Assembly (NCBI GenBank): GCA_030035585.1
Contig: CM057469.1
Coordinates: 23,120,501-23,184,500, forward strand
Source: Dugong dugon
Taxonomy: Eukaryota; Chordata; Mammalia; Sirenia; Dugongidae
Direction of reading: 5' to 3'
DNA length: 64,000 nucleotides
Under the pieces are notes generated by a model, which saw only the letters and a program-made list of their open reading frames with translations, searched no databases and had not been told where the DNA came from. Below, piece by piece: positions 33,756 through 45,056 of the stretch. The position numbers and the translations under genes were made by a program. Numbering within the stretch: the stretch's first letter is position 1; each line of letters opens with the position of its first letter.

Positions 33756-35178
33756 AGAGCAAGGCCAAGTCATCCAGTTCAGTACTATTAATAGTGAACC
33801 CACATCACATGTGCTATACCTTTTGTTAAAATGGGTGACTGGTGACAGGAATTGAGTTCCAAGGAGTAGGGGTTGCAGCAAGAGAGGGAGGATTGAAGAG
33901 AACCTGCCCAAGGTGGTCTGGAATTGAATGATCCAAATGCTTAAACTCAAGACAAAATTTGCTAAATAAAGCTAACAGCAAAATACTGGGAGACACAAAG
34001 GCAAAAACCAAGTCCAAGGATCCAGGTATAGAGCCAGTGGATGAAGTTAGGAGATAGGGTACAAGTGAGAGCAGGTCAGAAACAAAGCACCTTTGAGTTT
34101 AGAGATACCTGCAAAGTTGGTGATGGGCCTGAAAGTGGGCTCAGATAAGCATAGCAATCTACCCTCTTCAGATCTCAATAGTTTCTTTCCAAATCTTTTC
34201 TGGTAACTTTAATTTTGTGGGGCACATACAGTTTTATTATTATATTTTTTTACAGTAGCATCCTGTCTTCATCCTCATGCCAGAAGAAGTGTTCAATAGC
34301 ATGTATTAAATGATGTATTTTAAAGTAATACTTTCATATATTAAAAAAAAACTAGCCCCTCCCATGGAGTGGACCAATGGGATATCTCACACCTTATGTT
34401 GGGGATGATTTTTTTTTAACCCCTTAAGTCCACAGATATTTGTTTATACTTTTAAGCAATGGATCTTTCTCAAAGGAGTCTTCTTAAATGGTAGGTTTCA
34501 CCTTTTGACAAGTCAGTAAAGAAGCATTGTGGCATCATGAATTCCAAGGCTATGTAAATCCTTTGGGTTGACTGATGTTTGCAAATGGCACCCAGTGGCA
34601 AGGCCCATATTGTGAGGTAAATAACTGAATGTTGACCTGGGAAAGTAGGAGCACTCTGGGGTGTCTTGGATCTCAGCATCAGAAACCACATCGGCTTTAG
34701 AATTATTAATCTAGTCTCTCTCCTCAGTACTCCATTCTTTTTCTATGTAAAGGTCATGTTATTCTTTATCCTCTTTTGGTTTATTAAATTTCTATGGTAG
34801 TCTATTCTCATCGCTGTTTTATTCTGAAATCAATATTTATTAAATGTTACTTAGTGTTGTCATTCCCCAGCTTAGTACTCTCAGTCCACTCCCAAATTTT
34901 ATTATCACACTCACCATGTTGTTTACCTGTAATCAATTATTCTGTCAAGCTGATAATCTAAGCATGCATTTTTTCAAAGAGCTGTGCTTCTATTTTAAAT
35001 ACATATATTTATCATAGCAATGCCTTCTGAATTTTTATTAGAAGCGTAATCAAGTATGCAGCAAGGCTTTGGGTTGCCATACTGAGTATCTAACAAAACA
35101 ATTATTTTCAAGGAAGTCTGTGATTATAAATGGTATTTTGTACTAACATGCCTCTGCCTCTTTTTTATTTTAATGCAG
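33756..35178. other. RGS7 intron, no feature recognised
   Basis: Unique-looking sequence up to the polypyrimidine tract TGCCTCTTTTTTATTTTAATGCAG of the next exon. Confidence 0.5.
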
Positions 35179-35277
35179 TCTGTCTATGGTTTACAGAATG
35201 ATGTTAGAAGCCACAGCCCTACCCACACACCCACACCAGAAACTAAGCCTCCAACAGAAGATGAGTTACACCAACAG
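35179..35277 (+). CDS. RGS7: RGS7 exon: Pro/Thr linker into the GGL domain
   Basis: This 99-base exon (phase 0 in and out) encodes SVYGLQNDVRSHSPTHTPTP, then ETKPPTEDELHQQ. The acceptor is TTTATTTTAATGCAG and the donor GTAGGT. The Ser/Thr/Pro-rich part is the linker between the N-terminal half and the G-gamma-like (GGL) domain; the last residues (DELHQQ) start the first GGL helix. Human RGS7, as I remember it, has NDI rather than NDV and ELQQQ rather than ELHQQ, both conservative. Preceding intron 6.5 kb, following intron 2.3 kb. Confidence 0.97.
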
Positions 35278-35447
35278 GTAGGTCAACCTTTAAAATGACT
35301 TGATAATGAAGGTTTACAGAGTAACTGCTTTGAAGACCAGATGGTGAATGTTAAGAGTGGGTATTTGAATGTTTATTTATATAGTTTACTATTTCATGTA
35401 GATTTTTAGTTACTAAATAATGAAACTGTCTAGTTTTAAGAAGTACA

Positions 35448-36445
35448 TTGTTGTTAGGTGCTGGCGAGTTGGTTCTGACTCATAGCGACCCTACATACAA
35501 CAGAACGAAAACACTTTTGGGTCTTGCGCGCTTCTCACGATCATTGCTATGCTTGAGCCCATTGTTGCAGTCACTGAATCAAGCCATCTCGTTGGGAGTC
35601 TTTCTCTTTTTTGCTGACCCTCTACTTTACCAAGCATGATGTCCTTCTCCAGGGGCTAGTCCCTCCTGATAACATGTCCAAAGTACGTGAGACAAAGTCT
35701 TGCCATCCTCACTTCTAAGGAGCATTCCGGCTGTACTCTTTCCAAGACAGATTTGTTCATTCTTCTGGCAATTCATGGTTGTCTTAGTTATCTAGGGCCG
35801 CTATAACAGAAATACCACAACTGGCTGATTTTAACAAACAGAAATGTATTCTCTCACAGTCTAGGAGGCTAGAAGTCTGAATTCAGGGCACCAGCTCCAG
35901 GGGAAGGCTTTCTCTCCCTGTTGGTTCTGGAGGAAGGTCCTTGTCATTAATATGTCCCTGGTCTAGCAGCCTCTCAACACAGGGACCCTGGGTCCAAAGG
36001 ACCCGTTTCACTCCTAGCACTTCTTTCTTGGTGATATGAGGTCCCTATCCTTTCTGCTAGATTCTTTCTTTTATATTTCAAAAAATATTGACTCAAGATA
36101 CAACTTAATCCTGTAGATTGAGTCCTGCCTGATTAACATAACTGCCTCTAATCCTGGGGTTAGGATTTACAACATATAGAATAATCACATCAGTTCACAA
36201 AATGGTGGACAATCACACAATACTCGGAATCATGACCTAGCCAAGTTGACACACATTTTTGAGGGACACAATTCAATCCATAGCAGTGGTATATTCAATA
36301 TTCTTCACCAACACCATGATTCAAAGTCATCAGTTCTTCTTCGGTCTTCCTTATTAATTGTCCATCTTTCACATTCATATGAGGCAATTGAAAATACCGT
36401 GGCTTGGGTCAGGTGCACCTTAGTCCTCAAAGTGACAACTTTGCT
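35448..36445 (-). mobile_element. RTE/BovB-like LINE 3' part, split by an LTR
   Basis: Antisense RTE in two pieces (35448-35779 and 36286-36445) around an LTR: TTGTTGTTAGGTGCTGGCGAG ... CCAAGACAGATTTGTTCATTC and GTATATTCAATATTCTTCACC ... CTCAAAGTGACAACTTTGC. The whole is flanked by a perfect 14-base duplication TTTTAAGAAGTACA (35434-35447 and 36446-36459), which defines the insertion exactly. Confidence 0.93.
35780..36285 (-). mobile_element. MaLR-like solo LTR, antisense, inside the RTE
   Basis: TGTCTTAGTTATCTAGGGCC ... CAATCCATAGCA, 506 bases. The flanks ATGGT/GTGGT match at 4 of 5 bases and fall within RTE sequence that reads continuously once the LTR is removed. Confidence 0.92.
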
Positions 36446-36459
36446 TTTTAAGAAGTACA

Positions 36460-37549
36460 GTCATTTGAAAATGTATCAACATATGGCAGTGGTTTTCAAA
36501 ACTCTTCACTCTTAAATTCCCAAATCCTTTCTTTATGACCAAATTTTGAAAATCACACAGATTCATAGGTAAATTCGTCACCTATAGTTGTTTTGTACTC
36601 CCAAACTCTTTGTTAAGGGAGGAGAGGACAAGAGGTTGAGGTCATTGATTCACACATTTCCCACATCAATGATATGACATGATCTTTCTCCTAAAGAGAG
36701 TTCACTCTTAGTTCTCAAGTTCGGATCTCTGTGAACCTCTTGAAACTTTCCCTTACTGGCACTGATATACAATCATGGTACATATCGCTTCTCTTTCCAC
36801 CCATTGATCAATAGTTTGGATTCCAAGTAGTATTTCAAAACAAAACAAAGTGTGTCTTATTTCAAATAATAATTAAATCTCTTGGTTGGTTGAATCATGG
36901 GGCTCTGGTCCCTTTTGACACTTATCTCCTAGTATTTTATTGTAATATGATTTATAAACAGTGTAATACATACTTTTCTAGCATATTTATAATCACTATG
37001 AAGGAAAAGTAGCTCAGAGGATTTTTAATTTAAGTTCTTCCAAGTGTGATTATGTCTATGTGAGGGTTTGTTATGAATTGTTGATAGAATTATTCTCAAA
37101 ACACACATCATTGATGCTTTTTTGAAATACACTAGGAGGTAGAATTTATTTTTAAATTATAGTAACAAATAACAGGAAATCAATTTTCTGAATTTAATAT
37201 TTGGGAGAAAATGTGATTCTGTATTTGAAATGGAATGTTTGAAATTTCCATAAAACTTTTAAAATAAAGTTACATTTTGTTGAAGTAGGTAATATGTTCA
37301 AACTTGTTGCTGTTGTAAAGTGTTATTGGTCATCATTCATTCAACCTGATTTTAATTTTTTGTTAACACTTTCAGAGCCCTCTGCTTCGGTTTTGGTTTG
37401 GGTTTGGGTTTGGGTTTTTTAACTGACTTTGAAATTTTAATGACTTAGAATATACCTTTGTTCAGAATTGCCCAGTCTGTCAGAATTTAGAGATGAAAGT
37501 TGTGAGAATGTCATTACTGATGTAACTACTTCTATAACCTTCTTTTCAG
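36460..37549. other. RGS7 intron, no clear feature
   Basis: Unique-looking. A short (TTTGGG)n run at 37391-37415 resembles the T/G-rich tail of AfroSINEs rather than a telomeric repeat. Confidence 0.45.
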
Positions 37550-37611
37550 ATAAAATATTGGCAAATACAGTTAGATAGACATCGGTTAAAAATGTCAAAA
37601 GTTGCTGATAG
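37550..37611 (+). CDS. RGS7: RGS7 exon: GGL domain, first helix
   Basis: This 62-base exon encodes IKYWQIQLDRHRLKMSKVAD and the first two bases (AG) of the next Ser codon. The acceptor is CTATAACCTTCTTTTCAG and the donor GTAAGT. It carries the N-terminal helix of the GGL domain, the part that packs against the G-beta-5 N-terminal helix and is needed for stability of both proteins. I see no difference from the mammalian protein as I recall it. Confidence 0.97.
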
Positions 37612-38614
37612 GTAAGTATTTCAAGATTTCCATATAAATACTAAATTTCATATGACAATGACAGATATTATAAATGGGAAGAGAAATGTTGGGAGAGGGG
37701 TGAGACAAATAATTACAGCCCTGTAAGAAATGTCTTTTTTTTTTTTTTTTTTTAATTGCTCGTAGGAGCTTTTCAAAGAACTCTTTTGTTGTAGCTCGAA
37801 TGGCAGAATGATCCTTATTGTCTTAAATCCCTAGAGATCCTATCCTTGTGCGGCCAGATACAGCGGATATTTCCAAGGAGATGAATGTTTTCACTCCAGC
37901 TGGAAGAAATGAAATTTTTGATTTACAGGTTACCTTTTGGCAACTTGGATCCTCTCTGTAAATTCGTCTCAACACCCACACTACTGAGTTATTGTCTGAC
38001 TTTAGAATTTGAATTAGTAATTCAGGGACGTTTTCGTGGTTTTTTTTTTTTCCATTTAAATCTGTTCTTTAGGTCATTCATATTCTTCAGCTTTGGGCAT
38101 TGATTGCCAAACCCTTCCTCTCTAACTTCTTTCCCCTTTCATTTCTTTTCTTTTCTTTTTTTTTAATACAAAATTTTAAAAGGATGTTTTTCATCAGCAA
38201 TTCTCCTTTTACATAATCACTATAAATACTTTTGTCAAACTTTTTTTTTCCTTCCTTCTCCGAGTTGGCTGCAGTCAATTCAACTGTGGGTGCACTGGCT
38301 GACCGAGGATTGGAGCTAAGTCTTAGCACTGCCTTAACAAACTCACCTGTCCCACTTTGCTTCATTTTGACGGAGGGATGTTGACTCATCTGGCCTAGGC
38401 ACAAGGAGAGATTGAATCCTTAACTGCCTATGTTTGCCGAGAAGCACACATTGATGCGTATAAGTTGTTGGAGTGTGAAAACTGCCATTGAATTTCATTC
38501 TCTAAATGAACAAGGATTCCTTGGTCAGATACTTTTATCTTGTGTCTCTTACTTTGGATTGGGTGTACCCTCAGCTATAAAACTAAGAAAAATGGAAATA
38601 TTTTTTCTCCCCAG

Positions 38615-38725
38615 TCTACTAAGTTATACGGAACAGTATTTAGAATACGACCCATTTCTTGTGCCACCTGACCCTTCTAACCCATGGCTGTCCGATGATA
38701 CTACTTTCTGGGAACTTGAAGCAAG
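38615..38725 (+). CDS. RGS7: RGS7 exon: GGL domain end and link to RGS domain
   Basis: This 111-base exon begins with the last base of a split Ser codon (AG|T) and encodes [36 protein letters not shown] and AG of the next Ser codon. The acceptor is TTTTTTCTCCCCAG, the donor GTAGGT. The DPSNPW motif is the conserved end of GGL/G-gamma domains. The rest links to the RGS box. DPFLV replaces DPFLL of the human protein as I recall it. Together with the previous exon it forms the complete G-beta-5-binding module. Confidence 0.97.
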
Positions 38726-39329
38726 GTAGGTGGCATTTTTCTCTCTTTCCCAAATATATCACTTTCTCAGAGTCTGGGTGAAATAGAAAGAATCCTATAA
38801 CTAATTAGTTGTAAAATGTAGTTTTACACTTTGCATACATTGGTCCATGATATAAAATTCTTACTCAAGATAATGAGTTTTGAAACTTAGACATTTGCAC
38901 TGACAGTTACATTGCAGACTGGCATAAAATCAGAGGTACAAGGGTTTCCTAGATGGACTGCTTAGAGCTGGGAATCTTTAATTCTTGAAATTTAACTCAT
39001 TGCTGTTAGCTTCCTTGAAAATCCACGTTGCCAAAGGCCTATGCCAAAGGTCTAAACCCATTACAAGTATATTTTTTTAATTAAATCTTAAAACAAAATG
39101 AATTTCCCATAAATGCCATAAAAGAAAACGACAGGAAATTGACCTCTTGAGACGACCAAAGCATAATTTAGAATTCCCCCGTTGCTTTCATGAACTACAT
39201 AGGAGAAGAATTATATCATCAACCTTGACAGATTCATTGAAAGTCCATTGCATATCACTTCGCAAAGTGAAGATTTAGTGCTATATTGCGCTTCTCTAGA
39301 TTGCATTTATGGAGCTCGATTTCTTCTAA
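38726..39329. other. RGS7 intron, no feature recognised
   Basis: Unique-looking intronic DNA up to the SINE at 39330. Confidence 0.45.
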
Positions 39330-39544
39330 GGAGTCCCTGGGTGGTGTAAATGCTTAACACACTTGGTTACTAACTGAAAGGTTGGTGGTCCAAGTCCACC
39401 CAGTGGCTTCTCAGAAGAAAGACTTGGCAAAGACCTACTTCTGAGTAATCAGCCATTGAAAACCCTGTGGAGCACAATTCTACTCTGACATACATGGGGT
39501 CACCATGAGTCAGAATCACCTCAATGGCAGCTGGTGGTGGTGGC
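39330..39544 (+). mobile_element. AfroSINE (AGTCCCTGGG type)
   Basis: GGAGTCCCTGGGTGGTGTAAATG ... CTACTTCTGAGTAATCAGCC ... CACCTCAATGGCAGCTGG. Perfect 9-base duplication TTCTTCTAA (39321-39329 and 39545-39553). Confidence 0.95.
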
Positions 39545-39789
39545 TTCTTCTAAATCCAGCTAGTGGTCTTAAACACTTGACAAGTCCAGAACTCTTCATT
39601 TATAATTTATAAATTTTATAGATGAAGAAGCTGGAACCACATACCTTTGTGACTCAGTCAGGATTAGGTCACATGTTTAATTGACAGCAGAGTCAATGGC
39701 CGAGAATATAGGCCTCTTGGTCCCCCATGAATCTCCCCGCCAGAGCCTGTACAGCGTACCACCACAAGACTGCATTGTATAATTGTTGA

Positions 39790-40005
39790 GAAATTGGTCT
39801 CTGGGGTCAGCATGTCTGGATCATTGCCCCTTATTACCTAACATTGGAAGTTATAACCCTCTTTTTGCCACAGTTTCCTCATCTATAAAATGGGAACGAT
39901 GATGGTACCTATCTCATAAAACTGCTGAAAAAACTAAAAGAGCTCATTCATGTAGAGCACTTAGCACATAATTCTCAAAAAATGTTAAACTTTATTACTA
40001 ATGCC
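39790..40005 (+). repeat. MIR relic
   Basis: CCACAGTTTCCTCATCTATAAAATGGGAACGATGATGGTACCTATCTCATAAAACTGC, the MIR core, then a decayed 3' end. Upstream text (TCATTGCCCCTTATTACC) is the worn tRNA-side part. Confidence 0.85.
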
Positions 40006-40180
40006 TCCCTATATTTTCATGTGGAGTCATCAATCAGAGTTGGTTTTTTTTTTTTTTTTTTTTTTCCTGAAAGATAAAGATGTGAACCTCAAAATATATA
40101 TGCTTTGAGGGGAAATTTAATAATGGAACATAGGAGTTGTAATGAAGAGAATGTATTTGGCTTTGTTTTATCTCCTACAG

Positions 40181-40306
40181 CAAAGAACCAAGCCAGCAGA
40201 GGGTAAAACGGTGGGGTTTCGGCATGGATGAAGCTTTGAAAGACCCAGTTGGGAGAGAACAGTTCCTTAAATTTCTAGAGTCAGAATTCAGCTCAGAAAA
40301 CTTAAG
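40181..40306 (+). CDS. RGS7: RGS7 exon: start of the RGS domain
   Basis: This 126-base exon completes a Ser codon (AG|C) and encodes [41 protein letters not shown] and AG of an Arg codon. The acceptor is TTTTATCTCCTACAG, the donor GTAAGC. It begins the RGS box, the helical bundle that stabilises the GTPase transition state of G-alpha. The motif [10 protein letters not shown] (completed in the next exon) contains the conserved Glu-Asn that contacts the G-alpha switch regions. Confidence 0.97.
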
Positions 40307-41644
40307 GTAAGCTACAATGTTTGCGCCTTCCACTGTAAGCGAGAGAGACACCACCTGTGATGTATCTGATTATTTGAGACTTTATAATAGTTCAGTTACT
40401 CTCCCCACTAGCATCAGGATGATATGAACCCATTAAATTCCTGCCATGTGATGGAGGCAAAAAAAGTAACCAAGGCAAAGCCTATCTAACATTATCAGTT
40501 ACTTATAATGGTTTATTTTGACACTGTCTCTTGGTCTTTTCACTACATAAACCTGGAGCATTTTCAATGAACTGTATACAAAAGTACAATATTTAGACCA
40601 GTATTTGACAAAGTGGAGAATGGCCAACAATATTTATGGAGTTAAATTAAAATATCACCTATTTATCCATATGAGCCTTCTTTGTATATCACTTCTCAAG
40701 TAAGGTAGAGAAAAGGAGATTGGGCACCTGTATAACTTGGGACAAAGCTATTGGGGCACTCATTGGCTTTTGCATGTTTAGATACAGCCAATGAGCAGCT
40801 GAGAGCAGGGGCACACTGAGCTGTTAGCGAGCAGATATGCCCATTCTGCCCAGCTGCTATAAATATCATCCTCATTTGGTTTTGAAATTTCTCTAACTTA
40901 AAACACACCTGGAAATTGGATTTTAAATGTGAAACATTGGAATGAATTTTAATGGCTTTTATCTAAGATCATGGAAGTGAATGATAACCTTCTGCAATGT
41001 AACACTGTTTTTCCATGAGCTCTTTCATTCTTTATTTGTTTGAAACCTGAATACCCTGTTTTACTTTTCCATGACTTATGCAGCCCTGTGAAATTCATTT
41101 ACAGAATGGTCTCAGCATTCATTTGTTTTCACTGAAACCAAGCAACCCTAGGCAATGTCACGTTCTTTTCAAGGGGTTAAACAGAGACTGATAGCAATCA
41201 TTCAGAAATACGTCGACAGATGCCTCATGGAGTAAGCAGGATGACCTCAGGCAGAACCTGGAGGAATTAATTATATATGTGTGCCTGTCATAGATCCTGA
41301 GGAAGCAACTTCCTATTCTCTTTCCTTCTTGACAGGGCTTTTGCAAGATCTACTGTGGCTAAGGATTTTTACCGGGCCTACTAAATAACATTTTAGGCAT
41401 TGAAGTCACATCATCAATTATTGAGTGCAACAATAAATAAAAATAAAGCAGAGATAAAGGACATATTTTAGCATTTTTTTTTTTTTTTTGGATGGGAGGT
41501 GGATTTTCCTCTGATTCTCTTAAGTTTTTGAAAAATGCTGACTTTATGGATATCATGATAAAGAAATAAACAAGTAATTACTTGACCCTCACCAGGCATC
41601 ACTTAACTAAATAAAACCTAACCAAATAAAAATTGCTCCTGCTA
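40307..41644. other. RGS7 intron, no feature recognised
   Basis: Unique-looking sequence; T run at 41475-41490. No exon or clear repeat. Confidence 0.45.
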
Positions 41645-41900
41645 TCATTAAATTATAGTCTGGTGGGAAATACAGATAAGAAAACAGATCATCACAATAC
41701 TATTTAATGGGTATTTAAATAGGAGACATACAGAGGGATACCTAATCCAGAGCTGGATACCAACAAAGGCATCCTAGGGAAAATGGCTTCTAGGCTAAGA
41801 CCTGGATAATGAGAAGGAGGTAACCAGGCAAAAAAAAGGAAGTGAGAAGAAACTTCTGAGCAAAGGGAATAGCATGTGCAAACTGGGTTTCATGAAGGAA
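41645..41900 (-). repeat. L2 LINE relic, antisense
   Basis: GGCTAAGACCTGGATAATGAGAAGGAGGTAACCAGGC and GAGCAAAGGGAATAGCATGTGCAAA are typical of antisense L2. Confidence 0.65.
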
Positions 41901-41965
41901 TTGATAATTCTATGCCATACTAGTCTCCATGCTGTAATTATGTATATAAAAAATATTACTTATGT

Positions 41966-42042
41966 ACTCGTACACCCATTGCCATCAAGTTGATTCTGAC
42001 TCATAGCGACCATATACAACAGAGTAGAACTGCCTCATAGAG
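41966..42042 (-). mobile_element. AfroSINE, long type, left part, split by an LTR
   Basis: CCCATTGCCATCAAGTTGATTCTGACTCATAGCGACC ... AGAACTGCCTCATAGAG. The SINE resumes at 42554 with TTTCCAAGGCTG, giving a continuous SINE once the LTR is taken out. Confidence 0.92.
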
Positions 42043-42553
42043 TTTCTTAGTTATCTAGTGCTGTTATAACAGAAATACAAGTGGATAGCTTTAACAAACA
42101 GATTTCCTCTCTCACAGTCTAGAGGCTAGAAGTCCAAATTTAGGGTGCCAGCTCCAGGGGAAGACTTTCTTTCTCTGTCAGCTCTAGGGGAAGGTCCTTG
42201 TCATAAATCTTCCCCTGATCTAAGAGCTTTTCATCACAGGGACCTGGGTCCAAAGGACTCGCTCCGCTCTTGGCGCTTCTTTGTTGGTGACATGAGGTCC
42301 CTCTCCTCTCTGCTAGCTTCTCTCTTTTATAGCTCAGAAAAGATGGACTCAAGATACAATCTAATCGGTAGATTGAGTCCTGCCTCATTCAAATAACCGC
42401 CTCTAATCCTGCCTCATTAACATCATAGAAGTTAGGATTTGCAACACACAGGATAATCACATCAGATCACAAAATGATGGAAAACCACAGAATACTGGGA
42501 ATCATGGCTTAGCCAAGTTGACACACAATTTGTGGGGACACAATACAATCCTT
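42043..42553 (-). mobile_element. MaLR-like solo LTR inside an AfroSINE
   Basis: Antisense LTR of the same family as 8972-9486: CTTAGTTATCTAGTGCTGTTATAACAGAAATAC ... AGCCAAGTTGACACACAATTTGTGGGGACACAATAC. The terminal bases have decayed. The flanks TAGAG (42038-42042) / AAGAG (42554-42558) match at 4 of 5 bases. Because the host is an AfroSINE, this LTR integrated after that AfroSINE. Confidence 0.9.
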
Positions 42554-42688
42554 AAGAGTTTCCAAGGCTGTAAATCTTTATGGAAGCAGACTGCCACATC
42601 TTTCTCCTGTGGAGTGGCTGGTGAGTTTGAACCACTGACCTTTTGGTTAGCAGCCAAATGCTCAACCACTGCACCATCAGGGCTCCTT
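42554..42688 (-). mobile_element. AfroSINE, long type, right part
   Basis: GTTTCCAAGGCTGTAAATCTTTATGGAAGCAGACTGCCAC ... TGACCTTTTGGTTAGCAGCC ... CACCATCAGGGCTCC. Continues 41966-42042. Confidence 0.92.
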
Positions 42689-42787
42689 ATTATATATATA
42701 CATATATATAATATATTTCTTGTAGATATAATTCATCTACTGTATACCTATCATATGTCTTTCTACTAAGTAAATATAGAAAGATAA

Positions 42788-43063
42788 TGAATGGATGGAT
42801 GGATGGACAGAAGGAAGGAAGGAGGGAGGGTTGGAGGGAGGGAAGGAAGGAACAATGGACAGATGGATGAACAGACAGATGGATGGATGGATGAATGAAG
42901 GATAGATGGGTGAATAGAAAGTAGGATGGATAGATGGATGGATGGATGGATGGATGGATGGATGGATGGATGGATGGATGGAAAGAAGGATGGTTGGATT
43001 GTTGGATGGATGGAAAGAAGAATGAATGGATGAGTGGGTGGGTGGATGGATAGTTAGATATAG
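42788..43063. repeat. (GGAT)n / (GGAA)n tetranucleotide satellite
   Basis: About 275 bases built of GGAT units with interspersed GGAA, GGAG, AGAT and GTGG variants. The purest run is (GGAT)n at about 42933-42982. It reads as serine/proline/histidine-rich nonsense on the other strand and is not coding. Confidence 0.95.
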
Positions 43064-43179
43064 AAATATAATTCTTGAGCACCTACCTTATGCCATAATA
43101 TGCTTTATATCCACTGCTTCTGTAAGTATTCCATGCTGTGTTTTGTATTCATTACTTACAATTATCATATATCTAGTCA

Positions 43180-43300
43180 TAACAACAAACATGAAAATTA
43201 ATACGATTGCCCTATTTTATAGATAAGGAAACTATGTCTGAGGGAGATTAGGCAACTTGTCCAAGGTCAGGTTGCTAGCAAGTAGCATTCTAGATTTTCT
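43180..43300 (-). repeat. MIR relic, antisense
   Basis: CCCTATTTTATAGATAAGGAAACTATGTCTGAGG and GGCAACTTGTCCAAGGTCA, the reverse of the MIR core. Confidence 0.8.
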
Positions 43301-43711
43301 ATAAACAAGGCCCAAGCTACTTTTTATTACTCTCCAAGTTTGAGCCCAACTGCTTCCTCCTAGGTGTCTGGTGTCACAGACTGAGGGAGAAAAAAATGCT
43401 TGAGTTACCCAGAAAGGCTGAGAATTGCACTTAAGTAACTCTTAATGTATCTTATCTAAGCAGCAGCCCTTTAAGTACCTCCTGTTGTTGGAGTGTGCCA
43501 CTCATATGAGCATTTTTCTTCAAGTATTATGACAAAAAGAAAAGTCAAGAAACACTGCTTATTGACTACTACTTATTCCTCAAATACACACTCTTCTCTC
43601 CTGTTGGTGTGTTTTTGTTCATTCCTTTTTCAGTCAAGCACCTAGGATATAGCACGTGGCAAAAAAATGTAGTGATATGAGACTCATTATTGAGTGCCTA
43701 TAAATATATCA

Positions 43712-43894
43712 AGGAGCCCTGGTGGCACAGTGGTTAAAAGGTCAACAGTTGGAACCCACCAGCCACTCCATGGGAGAAAGAAGTGGCAGTCTGCTTCCCT
43801 AAAGATTTGCAGCCTTGGAAACCCTATGGGGCAGTTCTACTCTGTCCTATAGGGTCGCTATGAGTCAAAATCGACTGGACCACAGTGAGTTTGG
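43712..43894 (+). mobile_element. AfroSINE, long type, with a deletion in the tRNA part
   Basis: GGAGCCCTGGTGGCACAGTGGTTAA is joined directly to AAGGTCAACAGTTGG, losing about 17 bases of the anticodon region. The central block and the tail are present. Flanks TATAAATATATCA / TATAAATATGTCA match at 12 of 13. Confidence 0.93.
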
Positions 43895-43904
43895 GTATAA
43901 ATAT

Positions 43905-44100
43905 GTCAGACACTTCACAGTGCCCTCTACATAGTTCATTTCATTTAATCCTGTAGAAACCCAGTGAGATAAGCATTATTAGCCCATTTTACTGTTGAGG
44001 AAATTGAGGCTCAAATACATTAAGACACTTCCCAATTTTCAGCTACTATTAAATAAAAGAAGTGGGATTTCCACTGATGATCTTTCCATTCTACTAAGTT
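43905..44100 (-). repeat. MIR relic, antisense
   Basis: GTAGAAACCCAGTGAGATAAGCATTATTAGCCCATTTTACTGTTGAGGAAATTGAGGCTC, MIR core reversed. Confidence 0.85.
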
Positions 44101-44149
44101 ATTAAAATGCTTGCAGTAATGATGAGGGTAAGGAAGGCAATGATGCTGC

Positions 44150-44234
44150 TGGGGAGGCAGTTCAAGGCAGGAGTTAGGAACACAGATTATCTGGATACAA
44201 ACCCCGGCTATGACACTACTAATTGGGCAATCTT
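44150..44234 (+). repeat. MIR relic, left part, split by an L1
   Basis: GCAGTTCAAGGCAGGAGTTAGG ... CTGGATACAAACCCCGGCTATGACACTACTAATTGGGCAATCTT, the tRNA half of a MIR. The 3' half resumes at 45057 beyond an L1 fragment. Confidence 0.8.
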
Positions 44235-45046
44235 TTTTTTAAAAAAAAAAAAACAGGATTTTTTTTTTTTTTTTAATTTTCACCCAAAATGTTTCATACA
44301 CTTTTTTTTATTGTGCTTTAGGTGAAAGTTTACAGGTCAAGTTAATTTCTCACACAAAAATTTATACACATATTGTTATGTGATATTAGTTGCAATCCCT
44401 ATAATGTGTCAGCACACTCCCTCCTTCCACCCTGCGTTTCTTGTGTCCATTCAACCAGTTCCTGTCCCTTCCTGCTTTCTCATCCTGTCTCCAGACAGGG
44501 GCCGCCCATTTGGTCTCGTGTATCTGATTGAACTAAGAAGCACACTCTTCACGAGTATTATTTTATGTTTTATAATCCAGCCTAATCTTTGTCTGAAGAG
44601 TGGACTTCGGGAATGGTTTTAGTTCTGAGTTAACAGAGTGCCCAGGGGACATGGCTTCGGGAGCTCCTCCAGTCTCAGTCAGACCATAAAGTCTGGTCTT
44701 TTTATGTGAACTTGAGTTCTCCTCCGCACTTTTCTCCCACTCCGTTATGGACTGTCTATTGTGTTCCCGTCAGGGCGGTCATTGATGGTAGCCAGGTACC
44801 ATCTAGTTCTTCTGGTCTCAGGCTGACAGTCTCTGCTTTATGTGGCCCTTTTGTCTCGGGCTAATATTTTCCTTGTGTCTTTGGTGTTCTTCATTCTCCT
44901 TTGCTGCAAGTGGGTTGGGACCAACTGATGCATCTTAGATGGCCACTTGCAAGCTCTTAAGACCTCATACGCCACTCACCAAAGCGGGATGCAGAAACTT
45001 TTCTTAATAAACTTTGTTATGCCAGTTGACCTAGATGTGCCCCTAT
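44235..45046 (-). mobile_element. L1 3' end, 5'-truncated, antisense
   Basis: Antisense L1 3'UTR (TTTTTATTGTGCTTTAGGTGAAAGTTTACAGGTCAAG ... ACTTTGTTATGCCAGTTGACC) preceded by homopolymer A and T runs. Flanked by GGGCAATCTT (44225-44234) / GGGCCATCTT (45047-45056), 9 of 10. It inserted into a MIR. Confidence 0.88.
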
Positions 45047-45056
45047 GGGCCATCTT

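Noticed and set aside
37391-37415. (TTTGGG)n, telomere-like
   Set aside because: The unit is not TTAGGG, and the run resembles AfroSINE 3' tails ending in GGGTTTGGTTTT.
42690-43082. 130-codon frame rich in Pro, Ser and His
   Set aside because: Translation of the GGAT/GGAA satellite.
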